From the IMG/VR virus record IMGVR_UViG_3300030118_000695, positions 1-30,337 of that record: a stretch of DNA of 30,337 nucleotides; one strand, written 5' to 3'. The notes below the pieces were generated by a model. That model did no database searches, had not been told where the DNA came from, and saw only the letters and a list, made by a program, of their open reading frames with translations. The stretch's first letter is position 1. Every line of letters starts with the position of its first letter. The position numbers were made by a program, and so were the translations under genes. Positions 6,638 to 14,551 of this stretch are shown here, piece after piece. The stretch comes from a virus.

Positions 6638-7072
6638 TTATACCTCGATTTCATGTACTGCATGACCATGTAATTCCATGTGGCAGTTAAAACATATCAC
6701 AATACATTTATTTATTTCTTTAAGTATTCTTTTCCAACCATATCTCTTGATCATATTACCAACATTAGCAAACTTATTAGAATTATGATGGTGAAAGTTT
6801 AATACCCATGTACTAAACTTTTTACCTCTTGATTCTTTAGAATATCCACAAACAGAACAAGAGCATTTTTCTTTATATTCTCTTAATAGTTTTGCCTTAC
6901 CATGCCTTCCACTAGGTAGCTTTTTCTTTCTTTCCCAATGACATGGCTTACATTGATGCCTACGATATGGATTTCCGTTAGCATCAACTCCACCTCTACC
7001 ACCACCACCAGATTTAGGAAAATCAGTAATAGGCAATACAGATAAACATTCAGTACAACTTCTTTTATCCAT
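6638..7072 (-). CDS. HNH endonuclease with N-terminal zinc finger
   Basis: A 144-aa protein. The N-terminal half has Cys6/Cys9 and Cys41/Cys44 (CTEC...CKPC), a treble-clef-like zinc module with a Gly-rich loop between. The C-terminal half is a classical HNH core: CSVC (72-75), NFHHHNSNK (92-100), an Asn in EINKC (119-123), and CFNCH (127-131) followed by ELH. Such free-standing HNH nucleases move between phage genomes or help in packaging and recombination. Next to it is an 18-base direct repeat bracketing a small gene, which fits local mobility. I see no intron signature around it. Confidence 0.85.
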   Translation of the reverse strand: MDKRSCTECLSVLPITDFPKSGGGGRGGVDANGNPYRRHQCKPCHWERKKKLPSGRHGKAKLLREYKEKCSCSVCGYSKESRGKKFSTWVLNFHHHNSNKFANVGNMIKRYGWKRILKEINKCIVICFNCHMELHGHAVHEIEV

Positions 7073-7087
7073 CCTACTTACCCCCTT
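7070..7087. repeat. 18-base direct repeat, copy 1
   Basis: CATCCTACTTACCCCCTT here is identical to 7267-7284. On the minus strand it carries a stop, a GGGGG ribosome-binding stretch and the ATG of the next gene. This copy starts the HNH gene. Confidence 0.92.
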
Positions 7088-7269
7088 GAGTTTGTTAATT
7101 TGTTTAAAACAGTCATAACATAATCATATTCATCTTTATCGCTTTTGATTTGTATTAAATCAATTAAAGAGTGTATAGATTCATAGATTCCATTTTCTTT
7201 TTTTTCAGAATCTTGATCACCTAAAAGAGATAATAATATTTCTATTTGATTTTTTATTTCATTTATCAT
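7078..7269 (-). CDS. Small helical protein bracketed by an 18-base repeat
   Basis: A 63-aa protein (MINEIKNQIEILLSLLGDQDSE and onward) predicted to be all helical, with no recognised family. I choose the Met at 7269 over one six codons upstream (7287), because it sits one base after the previous stop with GGGGG at proper distance. The same stop/SD/start string precedes the HNH gene. The gene is thus bounded by two copies of one junction sequence. Confidence 0.62.
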   Translation of the reverse strand: MINEIKNQIEILLSLLGDQDSEKKENGIYESIHSLIDLIQIKSDKDEYDYVMTVLNKLTNSRG

Positions 7270-7284
7270 CCTACTTACCCCCTT
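7267..7284. repeat. 18-base direct repeat, copy 2
   Basis: Identical to 7070-7087. This copy forms the junction between the first early gene (stop TAG) and the 63-aa gene (ATG at 7269). The centre-to-centre distance of 197 bases equals one small gene. Confidence 0.92.
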
Positions 7285-7603
7285 CATAAATAGTTACTTT
7301 TGAAGTCTCATACATTGTAACACCATAATACTCATCATCTCTACCTTTTATGCCTATAACTGTACCATTAATATTATATTTGTTTTTACCATTCTTCATT
7401 TGGATAACTTTTATCTCACTAACAATTAATCTTCCTAGCCAAGTTTTTATAATGTTTCCAACTTTTACATCTTTTGGGTTTTTTGTAATATTCATTTTGT
7501 ATTCATCTTTCTCTGAAACCACCGAGGGAGATGAATACTGTAGGCTTGGATAGCCAAAAGAACCCTCGGTGATATTCAAATTATTATTTATTTTAGTATT
7601 CAT
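7271..7603 (-). CDS. First early gene, small beta-barrel-like protein; start uncertain
   Basis: The frame is open from 7603 (110 aa). A second Met at 7495 would give 74 aa beginning MNITKNPKDVKVGNIIKTWLG. That shorter form looks like a compact SH3/KOW-like barrel and seems more natural. The 36 upstream codons coincide with a perfect two-stem pseudoknot (7499-7571), and the ATG at 7603 has no SD. I favour 7495, with the upstream part as leader RNA, but the longer protein cannot be excluded because no stop codon interrupts it. A candidate promoter lies at 7612-7640. Confidence 0.62.
   Translation of the reverse strand: MNTKINNNLNITEGSFGYPSLQYSSPSVVSEKDEYKMNITKNPKDVKVGNIIKTWLGRLIVSEIKVIQMKNGKNKYNINGTVIGIKGRDDEYYGVTMYETSKVTIYEGGK
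7499..7571 (-). promoter_or_regulatory. H-type pseudoknot RNA at the head of the early operon
   Basis: Reading the minus strand: stem 1 is CACCGAGGG (7571-7563) pairing with CCCTCGGTG (7528-7520), nine perfect pairs. Stem 2 is GTATTCATCT (7538-7529) pairing with AGATGAATAC (7508-7499), ten perfect pairs. The order S1-loop-S2-S1'-loop-S2' with no base between S2 and S1' is a textbook H-type pseudoknot. The first loop (24 nt) contains a small TTGG/CCAA hairpin. The 3' strand of stem 2 ends three bases before the ATG at 7495, so folding should block ribosome access. A further AGATGAATAC at 7605-7596 could compete for the same strand. I do not match it to a known riboswitch class. Confidence 0.65.
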
Positions 7604-7611
7604 CTATAACA

Positions 7612-7640
7612 ATAATAATAATACTAATAATTAGATGCAA
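7612..7640 (-). promoter_or_regulatory. Candidate early promoter
   Basis: On the minus strand TTGCAT (7640-7635) is followed after 17 bases by TATTAT (7617-7612), a five-of-six match to the -10 consensus with a weak -35. It lies directly after the late terminator and predicts a start near 7605, at the first AGATGAATAC copy. The surrounding ATT repeats make chance matches likely. Confidence 0.4.
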
Positions 7641-7641
7641 C

Positions 7642-7697
7642 AAAAAAAATAACCCACAATGTAGCGATAGACAGGATTCGTTACATCATGGGTTATT
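7642..7697 (-). terminator. Rho-independent terminator ending the late block
   Basis: On the minus strand an outer stem of nine pairs (AATAACCCA at 7648-7656 with TGGGTTATT at 7689-7697) and an inner stem ATGTA/TACAT (7659-7663 with 7682-7686) are followed by eight T residues (7649-7642). It lies 15 bases after the last tail gene. The apical loop contains the 12-mer CGATAGACAGGA, also present in inverted orientation at 1648-1659. Confidence 0.85.
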
Positions 7698-7711
7698 GGT
7701 AGCGTGATATA

Positions 7712-8494
7712 TTAACTGAGTTGCTCTCGTAATTTTAGAGATGCACTAAATCGTTGAAATGCTACTTCTGTAAATTTTATAGGTGAGTCTAAGCGTACAT
7801 AATGATAACTTGAATCATCATAGTACACGAATTTTTTAAAGTTGGTTACATCCTGCTCAAAACTGACCAGATTGTTTTTAAATGTTTCTGATATATTACT
7901 AAAGTTTAGTTGAAATGTGGTTTTAGGATCATGTCTTTTATTAGCGTATTCTACCCCACCAAGCGATGTATTTAGGTCTGTAGCAAAGATTTCCTGTGTA
8001 GCTATACCTATATCTGGTTCATTTTCAAATGTTAAAGGTACACCAAGTATTACTTCAGATAATCCACTAAACTGCCCATCTTCACTTCTTAAAAACCAAT
8101 ATCTTTCACTTACTTCTGTAAATTCATCTACATCCCACCCTGCAACCATTTCATCTAATGTAATACTAATTGAGCCACCATTTGATGTAACATCAGTTGG
8201 ATCACTACTCCTGTAAACTAACATATCATTAGATTCTGTACTTCCAGAATTATTATATCTTGCTATAGCTGAGGCAGTTTTTGATGTAGTAAAATCTATT
8301 CTAATCATATCTTCATCGTCAAAACTTGTAACTGCTTTTGATAAAGATTGGTCTTTTATAACATGCTCATCAGTAATGGCACTATCAGAAGGTGAAAATA
8401 CATTTGTACTAGGATTAAAAGTACCTGCTTTAATAGCACCAGATGCTGTTAGATCATTTAATCCCATTGAATCATAATAAAACTTTTTAGCCAT
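7712..8494 (-). CDS. Tail-tip or baseplate-associated protein
   Basis: A 260-aa acidic, beta-rich protein, last gene of the late block. It starts AAKFYYD-like (MAKKFYYDSMGLNDL) and has regular Ser/Thr/Asp-rich strands and the segment ERYWFLRSEDGQFSGLSE (about 129-146). No family recognised. The ATG directly follows the stop of the tail-tip gene (TAAATG), and a strong terminator follows its own stop. Location after the tape measure and tip protein suggests a distal tail component. Confidence 0.6.
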   Translation of the reverse strand: MAKKFYYDSMGLNDLTASGAIKAGTFNPSTNVFSPSDSAITDEHVIKDQSLSKAVTSFDDEDMIRIDFTTSKTASAIARYNNSGSTESNDMLVYRSSDPTDVTSNGGSISITLDEMVAGWDVDEFTEVSERYWFLRSEDGQFSGLSEVILGVPLTFENEPDIGIATQEIFATDLNTSLGGVEYANKRHDPKTTFQLNFSNISETFKNNLVSFEQDVTNFKKFVYYDDSSYHYVRLDSPIKFTEVAFQRFSASLKLREQLS

Positions 8495-10783
8495 TTAAAT
8501 CTCCCTAGCTGTAATTTTTAAAGTACCTACTGATCTTTGAGTAGATACCACCATAAAGAACTTTCCACTCCAAGACTCACCAAACGGATCAATATTCATA
8601 GTATCAAAGGCAAGTATATCTCCCACATCTATACCCATATAAGCAGGATTAATTACCATTGTATCTACGATTATTTTAGGTGTTCCAAGTATATGGTCAT
8701 AATATCTATAAAAATCATCATTTTTATCTGATGCGTTTGCAGGTGCTGAAGATGGCTGTGATACATTAGCATCTAGCTCAACCTTTTTAATATTTTCAGC
8801 ACTAGCTATATTGTAATCTGTTCTAGTTGATGAGTTTGTAGCTGTAACACTACTTATATATCTATTTTCAGCAGGATGCTTTTCGTATTCTATTTCCATT
8901 TTAGATATAATATTAGAGAATGGTGTAACAGATAGATCAATATCTGCTATATCATCTTTAGTAAGTGTAAAATCTGCACTAGGTGAATCTGGAATAAATA
9001 TATAAATAAACTCATTTTGTCCGTTAAATCGTGCAATAAAACCCCCTTCAAATTGTAGCTTTTCTAAAACTTCAATTAATGGCATAGGTTCAAGCATCCA
9101 ATATCTTATCTGCCAATCTCTTACACTATTTATATTTAGTCCACTACTCCAATTTGTTGGAGTGTTTGAATTAGTATATGATGTATGCCTATGTAATAAA
9201 TCACGATGTGCCTCATGTATCTCTGTAATAGCACTATTACTATTCCAACCATTATCTGTTAATCCATCATTGGCTACATATAAAATATCTTCTGGAGTTT
9301 CTGATACTCTTTGAGTAATTAAATACACATCATATATTCTAACCTCTGCTACTAATGTAGGTGGTGATCCACCACTTTCACTAGCTGAAAATCTTACTTT
9401 TAACCTTATGCTATCTGTACCATTTGTAATATTTCTAATTAATGTATTTGCAGATACATCACTTGTTTTTGTAAGTAATAAATTATCTCCATCTGTTTTA
9501 GTTTCTATTTGAATAGTATTGTTTCCACTATTAACACTAAAAACTATCTGATATTTTATAGCTACTGCGTTTAAAGTTTGGTCATAGTAAACTATCTCAT
9601 CATTATCATGTGATTCTTTTTTACTACCAAATCCCCTTCTAACTGTCAATGTATTAGATGATACACCTGTAACAGCCATTTCCTCATCATCTACTTTTAT
9701 GACATGATTTACAAGTATATCTTCATCATCATCTATATTTACACCTGTTTCAGAACTATCCAAATCTTCATTTAATAAAACTATATCGCCACTTGCATCT
9801 TTTAAGGTAATATAATTTCTATCTGATTTACCACTTGCCACACCAAAGCCTAAATCAACTGTTCTTGTTGCACTTGTTGATTCTGCTATAAATGAAACAG
9901 AATATGATGCGTAATCTGAATTATTTGTATTTATTGCTCTATCTTCATTTGCTACTGTTATTGTACTTCCTGTTGTACCTACAAGCTCTATAGAATCTGC
10001 TCTTTGTTGAAATGCTCTAACTTGTAATAAATCAGTTTTATCATGGAAAGCACCATCAACAGATGAGCCATTATTAGCCTCTGCATTTGCTAAAGGCACA
10101 AAAACATCTACACCCTTTTCATATACAGCCAACTCTCCAGATGAAGTAGTAGAAACACCATCAACATATAATGCCTTTTTTTTATCCATCTTATTAAATG
10201 GCACAGGTCTATAAGCCTTAGATGTTAAAGCTGATTCAAACTGAGGTGATGCAAATGTAGATGCAGGATTCTCTGTATAATTACCATAACTAATAGGAAC
10301 ATAAATACCATTATCTGTAGTTTTATCAGTTGGGACAGTAATATTATCCCATACTCTTTTAGCTACAATATTAATATTTACTTTATCTGCTTTATGTGAT
10401 ACATCTGTAAGCCTACCTGTATATACAAGTAAACAATTAGAAAGAGTATTATCATCATCTGGCTGAATGTAAATCTTTACATCTCTATTTATATATTTTC
10501 TTGTGCCACCAAATAACTCTGCTGATAGATCATCATTATTATATTCAAAGTTTGCAATACTTAAAGATACATTAGATGTTTTAGCTGTGGAATCTTCTAG
10601 GCTGATTGATTCTCTTATATTTGGTTTATTCATTATAGAACCATGATAAAAGTTGCTAGATACAGTTGTATCATAAAACGATAAACCTAAAAAGCTACTA
10701 CCACCATCATAATATAGCTGAAATAGCCAATTTTCCTTTATATATGTTTTAGTGGTAAATGCTGATGGTAAAGTTAAGCTCAT
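8495..10783 (-). CDS. Large tail-tip (distal tail/baseplate hub-like) protein
   Basis: A 762-aa protein directly downstream of the tape measure, overlapping it as ATGA. The N-terminal third (about 1-170) carries strand-rich segments and SYGNYTENP, typical of phage tip/hub-like proteins. The middle (about 240-470) is a Ser/Thr/Asp-rich beta region, and residues 530-620 include the conserved-looking IRYWMLEPMPLIEVLEKLQFEGGF. The end (720-762) has MVINPAYMGIDVGDILAF. Order and size fit the tail-tip protein that joins tube and fibres, as in small siphophages lacking a lambda-type gpJ. The enzymatic role, if any, is not visible. Confidence 0.65.
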   Translation of the reverse strand: MSLTLPSAFTTKTYIKENWLFQLYYDGGSSFLGLSFYDTTVSSNFYHGSIMNKPNIRESISLEDSTAKTSNVSLSIANFEYNNDDLSAELFGGTRKYINRDVKIYIQPDDDNTLSNCLLVYTGRLTDVSHKADKVNINIVAKRVWDNITVPTDKTTDNGIYVPISYGNYTENPASTFASPQFESALTSKAYRPVPFNKMDKKKALYVDGVSTTSSGELAVYEKGVDVFVPLANAEANNGSSVDGAFHDKTDLLQVRAFQQRADSIELVGTTGSTITVANEDRAINTNNSDYASYSVSFIAESTSATRTVDLGFGVASGKSDRNYITLKDASGDIVLLNEDLDSSETGVNIDDDEDILVNHVIKVDDEEMAVTGVSSNTLTVRRGFGSKKESHDNDEIVYYDQTLNAVAIKYQIVFSVNSGNNTIQIETKTDGDNLLLTKTSDVSANTLIRNITNGTDSIRLKVRFSASESGGSPPTLVAEVRIYDVYLITQRVSETPEDILYVANDGLTDNGWNSNSAITEIHEAHRDLLHRHTSYTNSNTPTNWSSGLNINSVRDWQIRYWMLEPMPLIEVLEKLQFEGGFIARFNGQNEFIYIFIPDSPSADFTLTKDDIADIDLSVTPFSNIISKMEIEYEKHPAENRYISSVTATNSSTRTDYNIASAENIKKVELDANVSQPSSAPANASDKNDDFYRYYDHILGTPKIIVDTMVINPAYMGIDVGDILAFDTMNIDPFGESWSGKFFMVVSTQRSVGTLKITAREI

Positions 10784-12276
10784 GCTAGATTCATCTTCTT
10801 AGCTCGTTCTATTGCAGGAATAATTGACTCTACTACTGTTTCATCTACAAGTGGTGCTGATATATTTACTGTAATTCCAGATGCTGATTCACCACCTAAA
10901 GGTGTTACAGATACTTGTTCTGGTTTATTATTTTCACCTGTTAAAAATAAAGTAGGTTTAGTAACAACACCCTCAAATCCTGTTTCTGCTTTTACTGCTC
11001 CCAAAGCTGTGTCCATAATTCCACCAACTATAGCACCACCTGCTGATGCTAAACCTATATTAAATGGAAACGGAACATTTTTTAATACACTAGCTATATA
11101 ACCTGCAATAGCTTCCATTGTTTCTGCTCTAACTGCTGTTTTCATTGCAGAAAGTGCTGATTGTTCACTTAAAGCACTATTTTTTAAATCTGCTATCACT
11201 TGAGCTTCTTTTGCTAATGCTAGATCACTTTCAAACTTAATTCTATTTTTTGTTGATTGAGCTAATTTATCAGTTGCTAATATATCATTTAGTAATGATT
11301 TACTAAATTCATCATCTGAAATTTCTGATCTAATTATACCTAGAAATTTCATTCTTTCTACCAAAGCTTCAAATTTAAGATTTTGATCGGTAGTTTCTTG
11401 ATTCATTAATTTAATACCATCACCTGTTTCCTTAAATTCTTTTCTTAGTGCATTTAATTCTCTATGACTTAGATCAGCTATTTCCATTTTAAATTGTTCT
11501 ACATTCATATTCATTAATTCAAATTCTTTTCCCACTAATGAATTTCCATCTGCTAAATCTTTTATTTTGTTTATAAGACTACCTGTACCATCTGCAAGTG
11601 TAGCAATTCCACTAGCAACTTTAATCACTACAGGAGAAAGTAAACCACCTATAGCCTCACCTGCATCACTCACAGCATTTTTCATCTGTTCTATTTTTCC
11701 TGTAAGTGTCTCAGCCTGTGCTACAGCAGTACCACCAAACAAATTAGCCATTACTTTAACAGCCTCTCCTGCTTTCATTTCTTCAGTAGTTAAGTCTCTA
11801 AGCTGTGGTATTAATTCACCAAGCTCACCAGATAATCCAGAGAATGTTTTGGCTGTATTTCTTACTGCTGATTCTAAACTGATACCTGTAGCCTCAGATA
11901 AATCAACAGAGGCATTTATAATATCTTTTATTTGTGTTTCAGTAAAGTCTAATGATGCTAAAAATGCCTGTTGTGATATAATAGCCTCATCACCAAATGT
12001 AGTTACTCTTTGTAAAGCTGATGCTTGATTAAGTAATGATTGTGATGTCCTACCTAAAGCTACCTCTAATGCTCTTTCAGCTTGTTCCTGCCTACCTGCT
12101 AATTCTATTGCTGTACTAAAACCATTAATTAACCCTGTAGCACCAAAATAAGCAGTAGATGCAATTCCAACAGCTTTACCCATTTTACTAATAGCACCTT
12201 CAACACCTTTTAACTCATTCTGTGTTTTTTTAGCACCTTGTGCTGTTACTTTTATATTAACTTTTTGATCTGCCAT
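10780..12276 (-). CDS. Tape measure protein
   Basis: A 498-aa protein. It opens with the VNIKVTAQGAKKTQNELKGVEGAISKMGKAVG type of start seen in tape measures (shown here in words: Val-Asn-Ile-Lys strand, then a long helix). It is mostly alpha-helical and Ala/Gly-rich, with hydrophobic stretches near residues 36-57 and 400-425 (NIGLASAGGAIVGGIM). It overlaps the chaperone frame by 20 bp and lies between the G/GT chaperones and the tail-tip gene, as in nearly all siphophages. At roughly 1.5 angstroms per residue, the length would give a short tail of about 75 nm (family rule, not measured). Confidence 0.88.
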   Translation of the reverse strand: MADQKVNIKVTAQGAKKTQNELKGVEGAISKMGKAVGIASTAYFGATGLINGFSTAIELAGRQEQAERALEVALGRTSQSLLNQASALQRVTTFGDEAIISQQAFLASLDFTETQIKDIINASVDLSEATGISLESAVRNTAKTFSGLSGELGELIPQLRDLTTEEMKAGEAVKVMANLFGGTAVAQAETLTGKIEQMKNAVSDAGEAIGGLLSPVVIKVASGIATLADGTGSLINKIKDLADGNSLVGKEFELMNMNVEQFKMEIADLSHRELNALRKEFKETGDGIKLMNQETTDQNLKFEALVERMKFLGIIRSEISDDEFSKSLLNDILATDKLAQSTKNRIKFESDLALAKEAQVIADLKNSALSEQSALSAMKTAVRAETMEAIAGYIASVLKNVPFPFNIGLASAGGAIVGGIMDTALGAVKAETGFEGVVTKPTLFLTGENNKPEQVSVTPLGGESASGITVNISAPLVDETVVESIIPAIERAKKMNLA

Positions 12277-12945
12277 CTTTTTCCTGTTTATGTTGTATTA
12301 CTGATGCGAGTTCATTTTTAATAATTGTAAAGTAATCCAATTTGAGTGCATCAGTTTCATTAAGTGATTTTCCAAGTGGAATATTATAGTCTTTAACATA
12401 GTGATATTCATTGATAAGGCTAAAATGATGTTCATCCAATATATATTTAGGATTTGCAAAAAGAGGTAGTAAGTAATATAACTCCTGCCCAATAGTTCTT
12501 TTTTTATCATGTTCATTAGCAACATCTATTATAACCTGCCAAATATCATCTAAAGTTTCAAAATCCCTTTGTTCATTTGTGATGGGGTTTAAGCATGAGT
12601 AGGGGAGGATTAATTGTTCGTGTGCATCTGGCTGTAAAAACCAATACCACACAGCATAACTTAAACCCCATCGGATTTTTTTTGGTTATCAGATAAACCT
12701 AAATACTCACTCATAATATTGGTAAGTATCTTTAACTGCACCTCATAAGGATATTCTTTAAGTGAATCATCTGGGTTATTAAAAGCAATCTCTGCTGTAT
12801 GACCTAATAGTAAATTAAATTTCTTTTGTGAAACATTATCTGTACCATTAACATATACATCAGCAAACTCTCCCTGTAATCCTAATCTATCCACATAAGA
12901 TATAGGTTTTATTTGTATGATATGACCATCAACTTCTATTTTCAT
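12257..12945 (-). CDS. Tail assembly chaperone GT-like fusion made by -1 frameshift
   Basis: The frame downstream of the 94-aa chaperone has only a GTG (12652) as possible start, without proper SD. However, it is open all the way back to an A8 run at 12683-12676. Slipping -1 on A-AAA-AAA (zero frame CAA AAA AAA TCC) continues as IRWGLSYAV and onward, giving a fusion of about 229 aa. This is the lambda G/GT arrangement: the short form and the rarer fusion together load the tape measure protein for tube assembly. The position between tail tube and tape measure is exactly as expected. I therefore do not treat the 131-residue part as an independent gene. Confidence 0.85.
12661..12945 (-). CDS. 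Tail assembly chaperone G-like (zero-frame product)
   Basis: A 94-aa acidic protein (MKIEVDGHIIQIKPISYVDRL and onward), the size and position of a lambda gpG-type chaperone. It ends at TAA (12663-12661), eight codons after the CAA-AAA-AAA slippery stretch. Both this form and the frameshifted fusion are expected, with the short form in excess. Confidence 0.82.
   Translation of the reverse strand: MKIEVDGHIIQIKPISYVDRLGLQGEFADVYVNGTDNVSQKKFNLLLGHTAEIAFNNPDDSLKEYPYEVQLKILTNIMSEYLGLSDNQKKSDGV
12676..12683 (-). other. Programmed -1 frameshift site (A8)
   Basis: On the minus strand the codons are CAA AAA AAA TCC, containing the heptamer A AAA AAA in the phase needed for tandem -1 slippage. The zero frame stops about 15 bases later, while the -1 frame stays open for 138 further codons. 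No obvious downstream stem was found by eye. Homopolymer A runs can slip without one. Confidence 0.8.
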
Positions 12946-12960
12946 TTCCTCCCCCTATTA

Positions 12961-13962
12961 TTAGTCGTTGTGTGCTGTTATTTCAATTAAGTTCTGACTA
13001 GAGCCATCTGCTGTAGCTTGAAATGGTAAATTTATAAATACAGCGTTTTCATTAGCTGTATCTAATTCATGCCCTGTAAACTTTGCTCTAGGTATATTAA
13101 AACCTATTTCAGCAGGTGTTGTAGCATGATCAGCTAAATATATTGCTGAACTTGTACCACCTAAAAAGTTATCAACCATTGCAACTGAATTATCATCCAT
13201 TTTAACAGAAACATTTCCTGTTACATTTATTTGACCACCTCTATTGTATGACTCTGGTTCTCCTGCGTTACTATTTACAGATTTAAAACCTACTCTAGTT
13301 GCAGGATTAGATATAGTTACATCAAAAGAGTTCATTAGTACATCAGCAGTTGCTAAAGATTGTTTAGTTAAGCAATCAAAAAAACCTTTTGTATAATCTA
13401 CTGTTGTAGCATTTGGAGATGTTCCTTGAGAACCAATTACAGGTCTATAACCAGAAAAAAATGTACCACTTGCTGTTAATCTTCCACCATTAGCTGTAGG
13501 ATTCATTGAAAAAGTTAATTCCTGTAATATAGCTGAGTGCATCGTTCTATCTTTATCAGAATCTGGACTACTTATTACAACACAAGCATACTCTCCAGTA
13601 TTCGCACCTTGATCATAGGCTACAGTTCCTATATTACCTGCTATAGATGCAGTTACTTCTACACTTGTATCTTCTGTAACTAGTTGCAGTAGTAACTGTA
13701 GTAAATTTTCATTTTCTACTATATAATCACTAAATGACCATGTGTATGTACCTCCACCTCTTACAGCAATATGATCTGTAGGTCTTAGTACCCTTTGTCC
13801 TGTTCTTTCTACAGGAGTTAATTGAACACCTGCACTAAAGTCAATATCATTAACTTGTGCTAATCTCATTTTATATAATAATGATGGTACAGTTGGTTCA
13901 CCTAAATTAGCTGTTTGTAAACCAATGTATGCCTCAAATTGTTTTCCAGAATATGTTGCCAT
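12961..13962 (-). CDS. Major tail tube protein
   Basis: A 333-aa beta-rich protein (MATYSGKQFEAYIGLQTANLG start) located directly before the tail chaperones, where the tube gene is found in siphophages. The regions RLAQVNDIDFSAGVQLTPVERTG (about 33-54), HSAILQELTFSMNPTANGGRLTASG (about 142-166) and INVTGNVSVKMDD (about 245-257) have alternating strand patterns of tube subunits, possibly with a duplicated tube fold or added Ig-like domain. The ATG overlaps the preceding stop (TAATG). Confidence 0.8.
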   Translation of the reverse strand: MATYSGKQFEAYIGLQTANLGEPTVPSLLYKMRLAQVNDIDFSAGVQLTPVERTGQRVLRPTDHIAVRGGGTYTWSFSDYIVENENLLQLLLQLVTEDTSVEVTASIAGNIGTVAYDQGANTGEYACVVISSPDSDKDRTMHSAILQELTFSMNPTANGGRLTASGTFFSGYRPVIGSQGTSPNATTVDYTKGFFDCLTKQSLATADVLMNSFDVTISNPATRVGFKSVNSNAGEPESYNRGGQINVTGNVSVKMDDNSVAMVDNFLGGTSSAIYLADHATTPAEIGFNIPRAKFTGHELDTANENAVFINLPFQATADGSSQNLIEITAHND

Positions 13963-14135
13963 TATTTTTTACCTTTCACTTCTTCGATATATTTTCCACT
14001 AATTAACTCTTTTGGAGCATCATCTAATTCAACCTCTTCACCTCTTTCAAAGGCTTGAAAATTATCCTGCCCTAACCCTTGAAAGTTGTTCATTGCGTTT
14101 AATTCGTAGAACTTATCTGTTTTAATATATTTCAT
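13962..14135 (-). CDS. Small neck/tail protein, unknown
   Basis: A 57-aa protein with FERGEEVELDDAPKELISGKYIEEVKGKK, a pattern common to short phage proteins coded between connector and tail genes. Both ends overlap neighbours by one base (TAATG), strong evidence that the gap is a real gene. It has no enzymatic motif. Confidence 0.68.
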   Translation of the reverse strand: MKYIKTDKFYELNAMNNFQGLGQDNFQAFERGEEVELDDAPKELISGKYIEEVKGKK

Positions 14136-14551
14136 TATAAAGCCTCTAAGTTTGTACAGTTAAATGTTAATAATGCTCTTACTTTGCTTTCATCTTCTTC
14201 ATCTCTTTCATATTCGACTGATTCAACTTCACCACCATGCCAAGTAGTATTATTATTAGCATTGTTATCTGGTGCAAACAAGCGTTTAATATGTTCTGCT
14301 ACATTTGCCACCTGTTTAAAAATGTTTTCGGTGTAATTACCACCTGTATTTAATTCGTATGATATAAGTATGGTATAAGTTCTAGTCTGACCTTTACTTA
14401 ATACTTCTAATAGATTATCACTAATAGGCTGTATCAAGATACTATGATTGCCTTGATGCGAATCCATAAAAATGGGTATAGACATCTCTTTAGCCACAAT
14501 GTGATGAACAGAGTCTATTACTTCAAATATCTTATTAGAATAATCTATCAT
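14135..14551 (-). CDS. Tail terminator / tail completion-like protein
   Basis: A 138-aa protein with the alpha/beta layout of tail terminators: a first helix (NKIFEVIDSVHHIVAKEM), strands (SIPIFMDSHQ, ILIQPISDNL), a central strand after the Thr-Arg-Thr turn (RTYTILISYEL), a helix (NIFKQVANVAEHIKRLF) and final strands (ALLTFNC). Its order, connector then this gene then small gene then tail tube, matches the family that caps the tube and docks it to the neck. There is no sequence signature beyond this, so the call rests on layout and context. Confidence 0.58.
   Translation of the reverse strand: MIDYSNKIFEVIDSVHHIVAKEMSIPIFMDSHQGNHSILIQPISDNLLEVLSKGQTRTYTILISYELNTGGNYTENIFKQVANVAEHIKRLFAPDNNANNNTTWHGGEVESVEYERDEEDESKVRALLTFNCTNLEAL

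Noticed and set aside
6176-7072. Group I or II intron carrying the HNH gene
   Set aside because: No split host gene, no conserved core and no exon junction visible. The HNH gene has its own SD and normal spacing.
7520-7571. tRNA-like T-arm (GAGGG TTC ... CCCTC)
   Set aside because: The loop is far too long, with no anticodon or acceptor arms. The pairs are better explained by the pseudoknot.
12298-12525. 75-aa frame inside the chaperone fusion
   Set aside because: Another-frame shadow with low-complexity composition, fully within the fusion.
12257-12652. Separate 131-aa gene starting at GTG
   Set aside because: No usable ribosome-binding site, and the frame is open back to the A8 slippery run. 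Better explained as the frameshifted part of the chaperone fusion.
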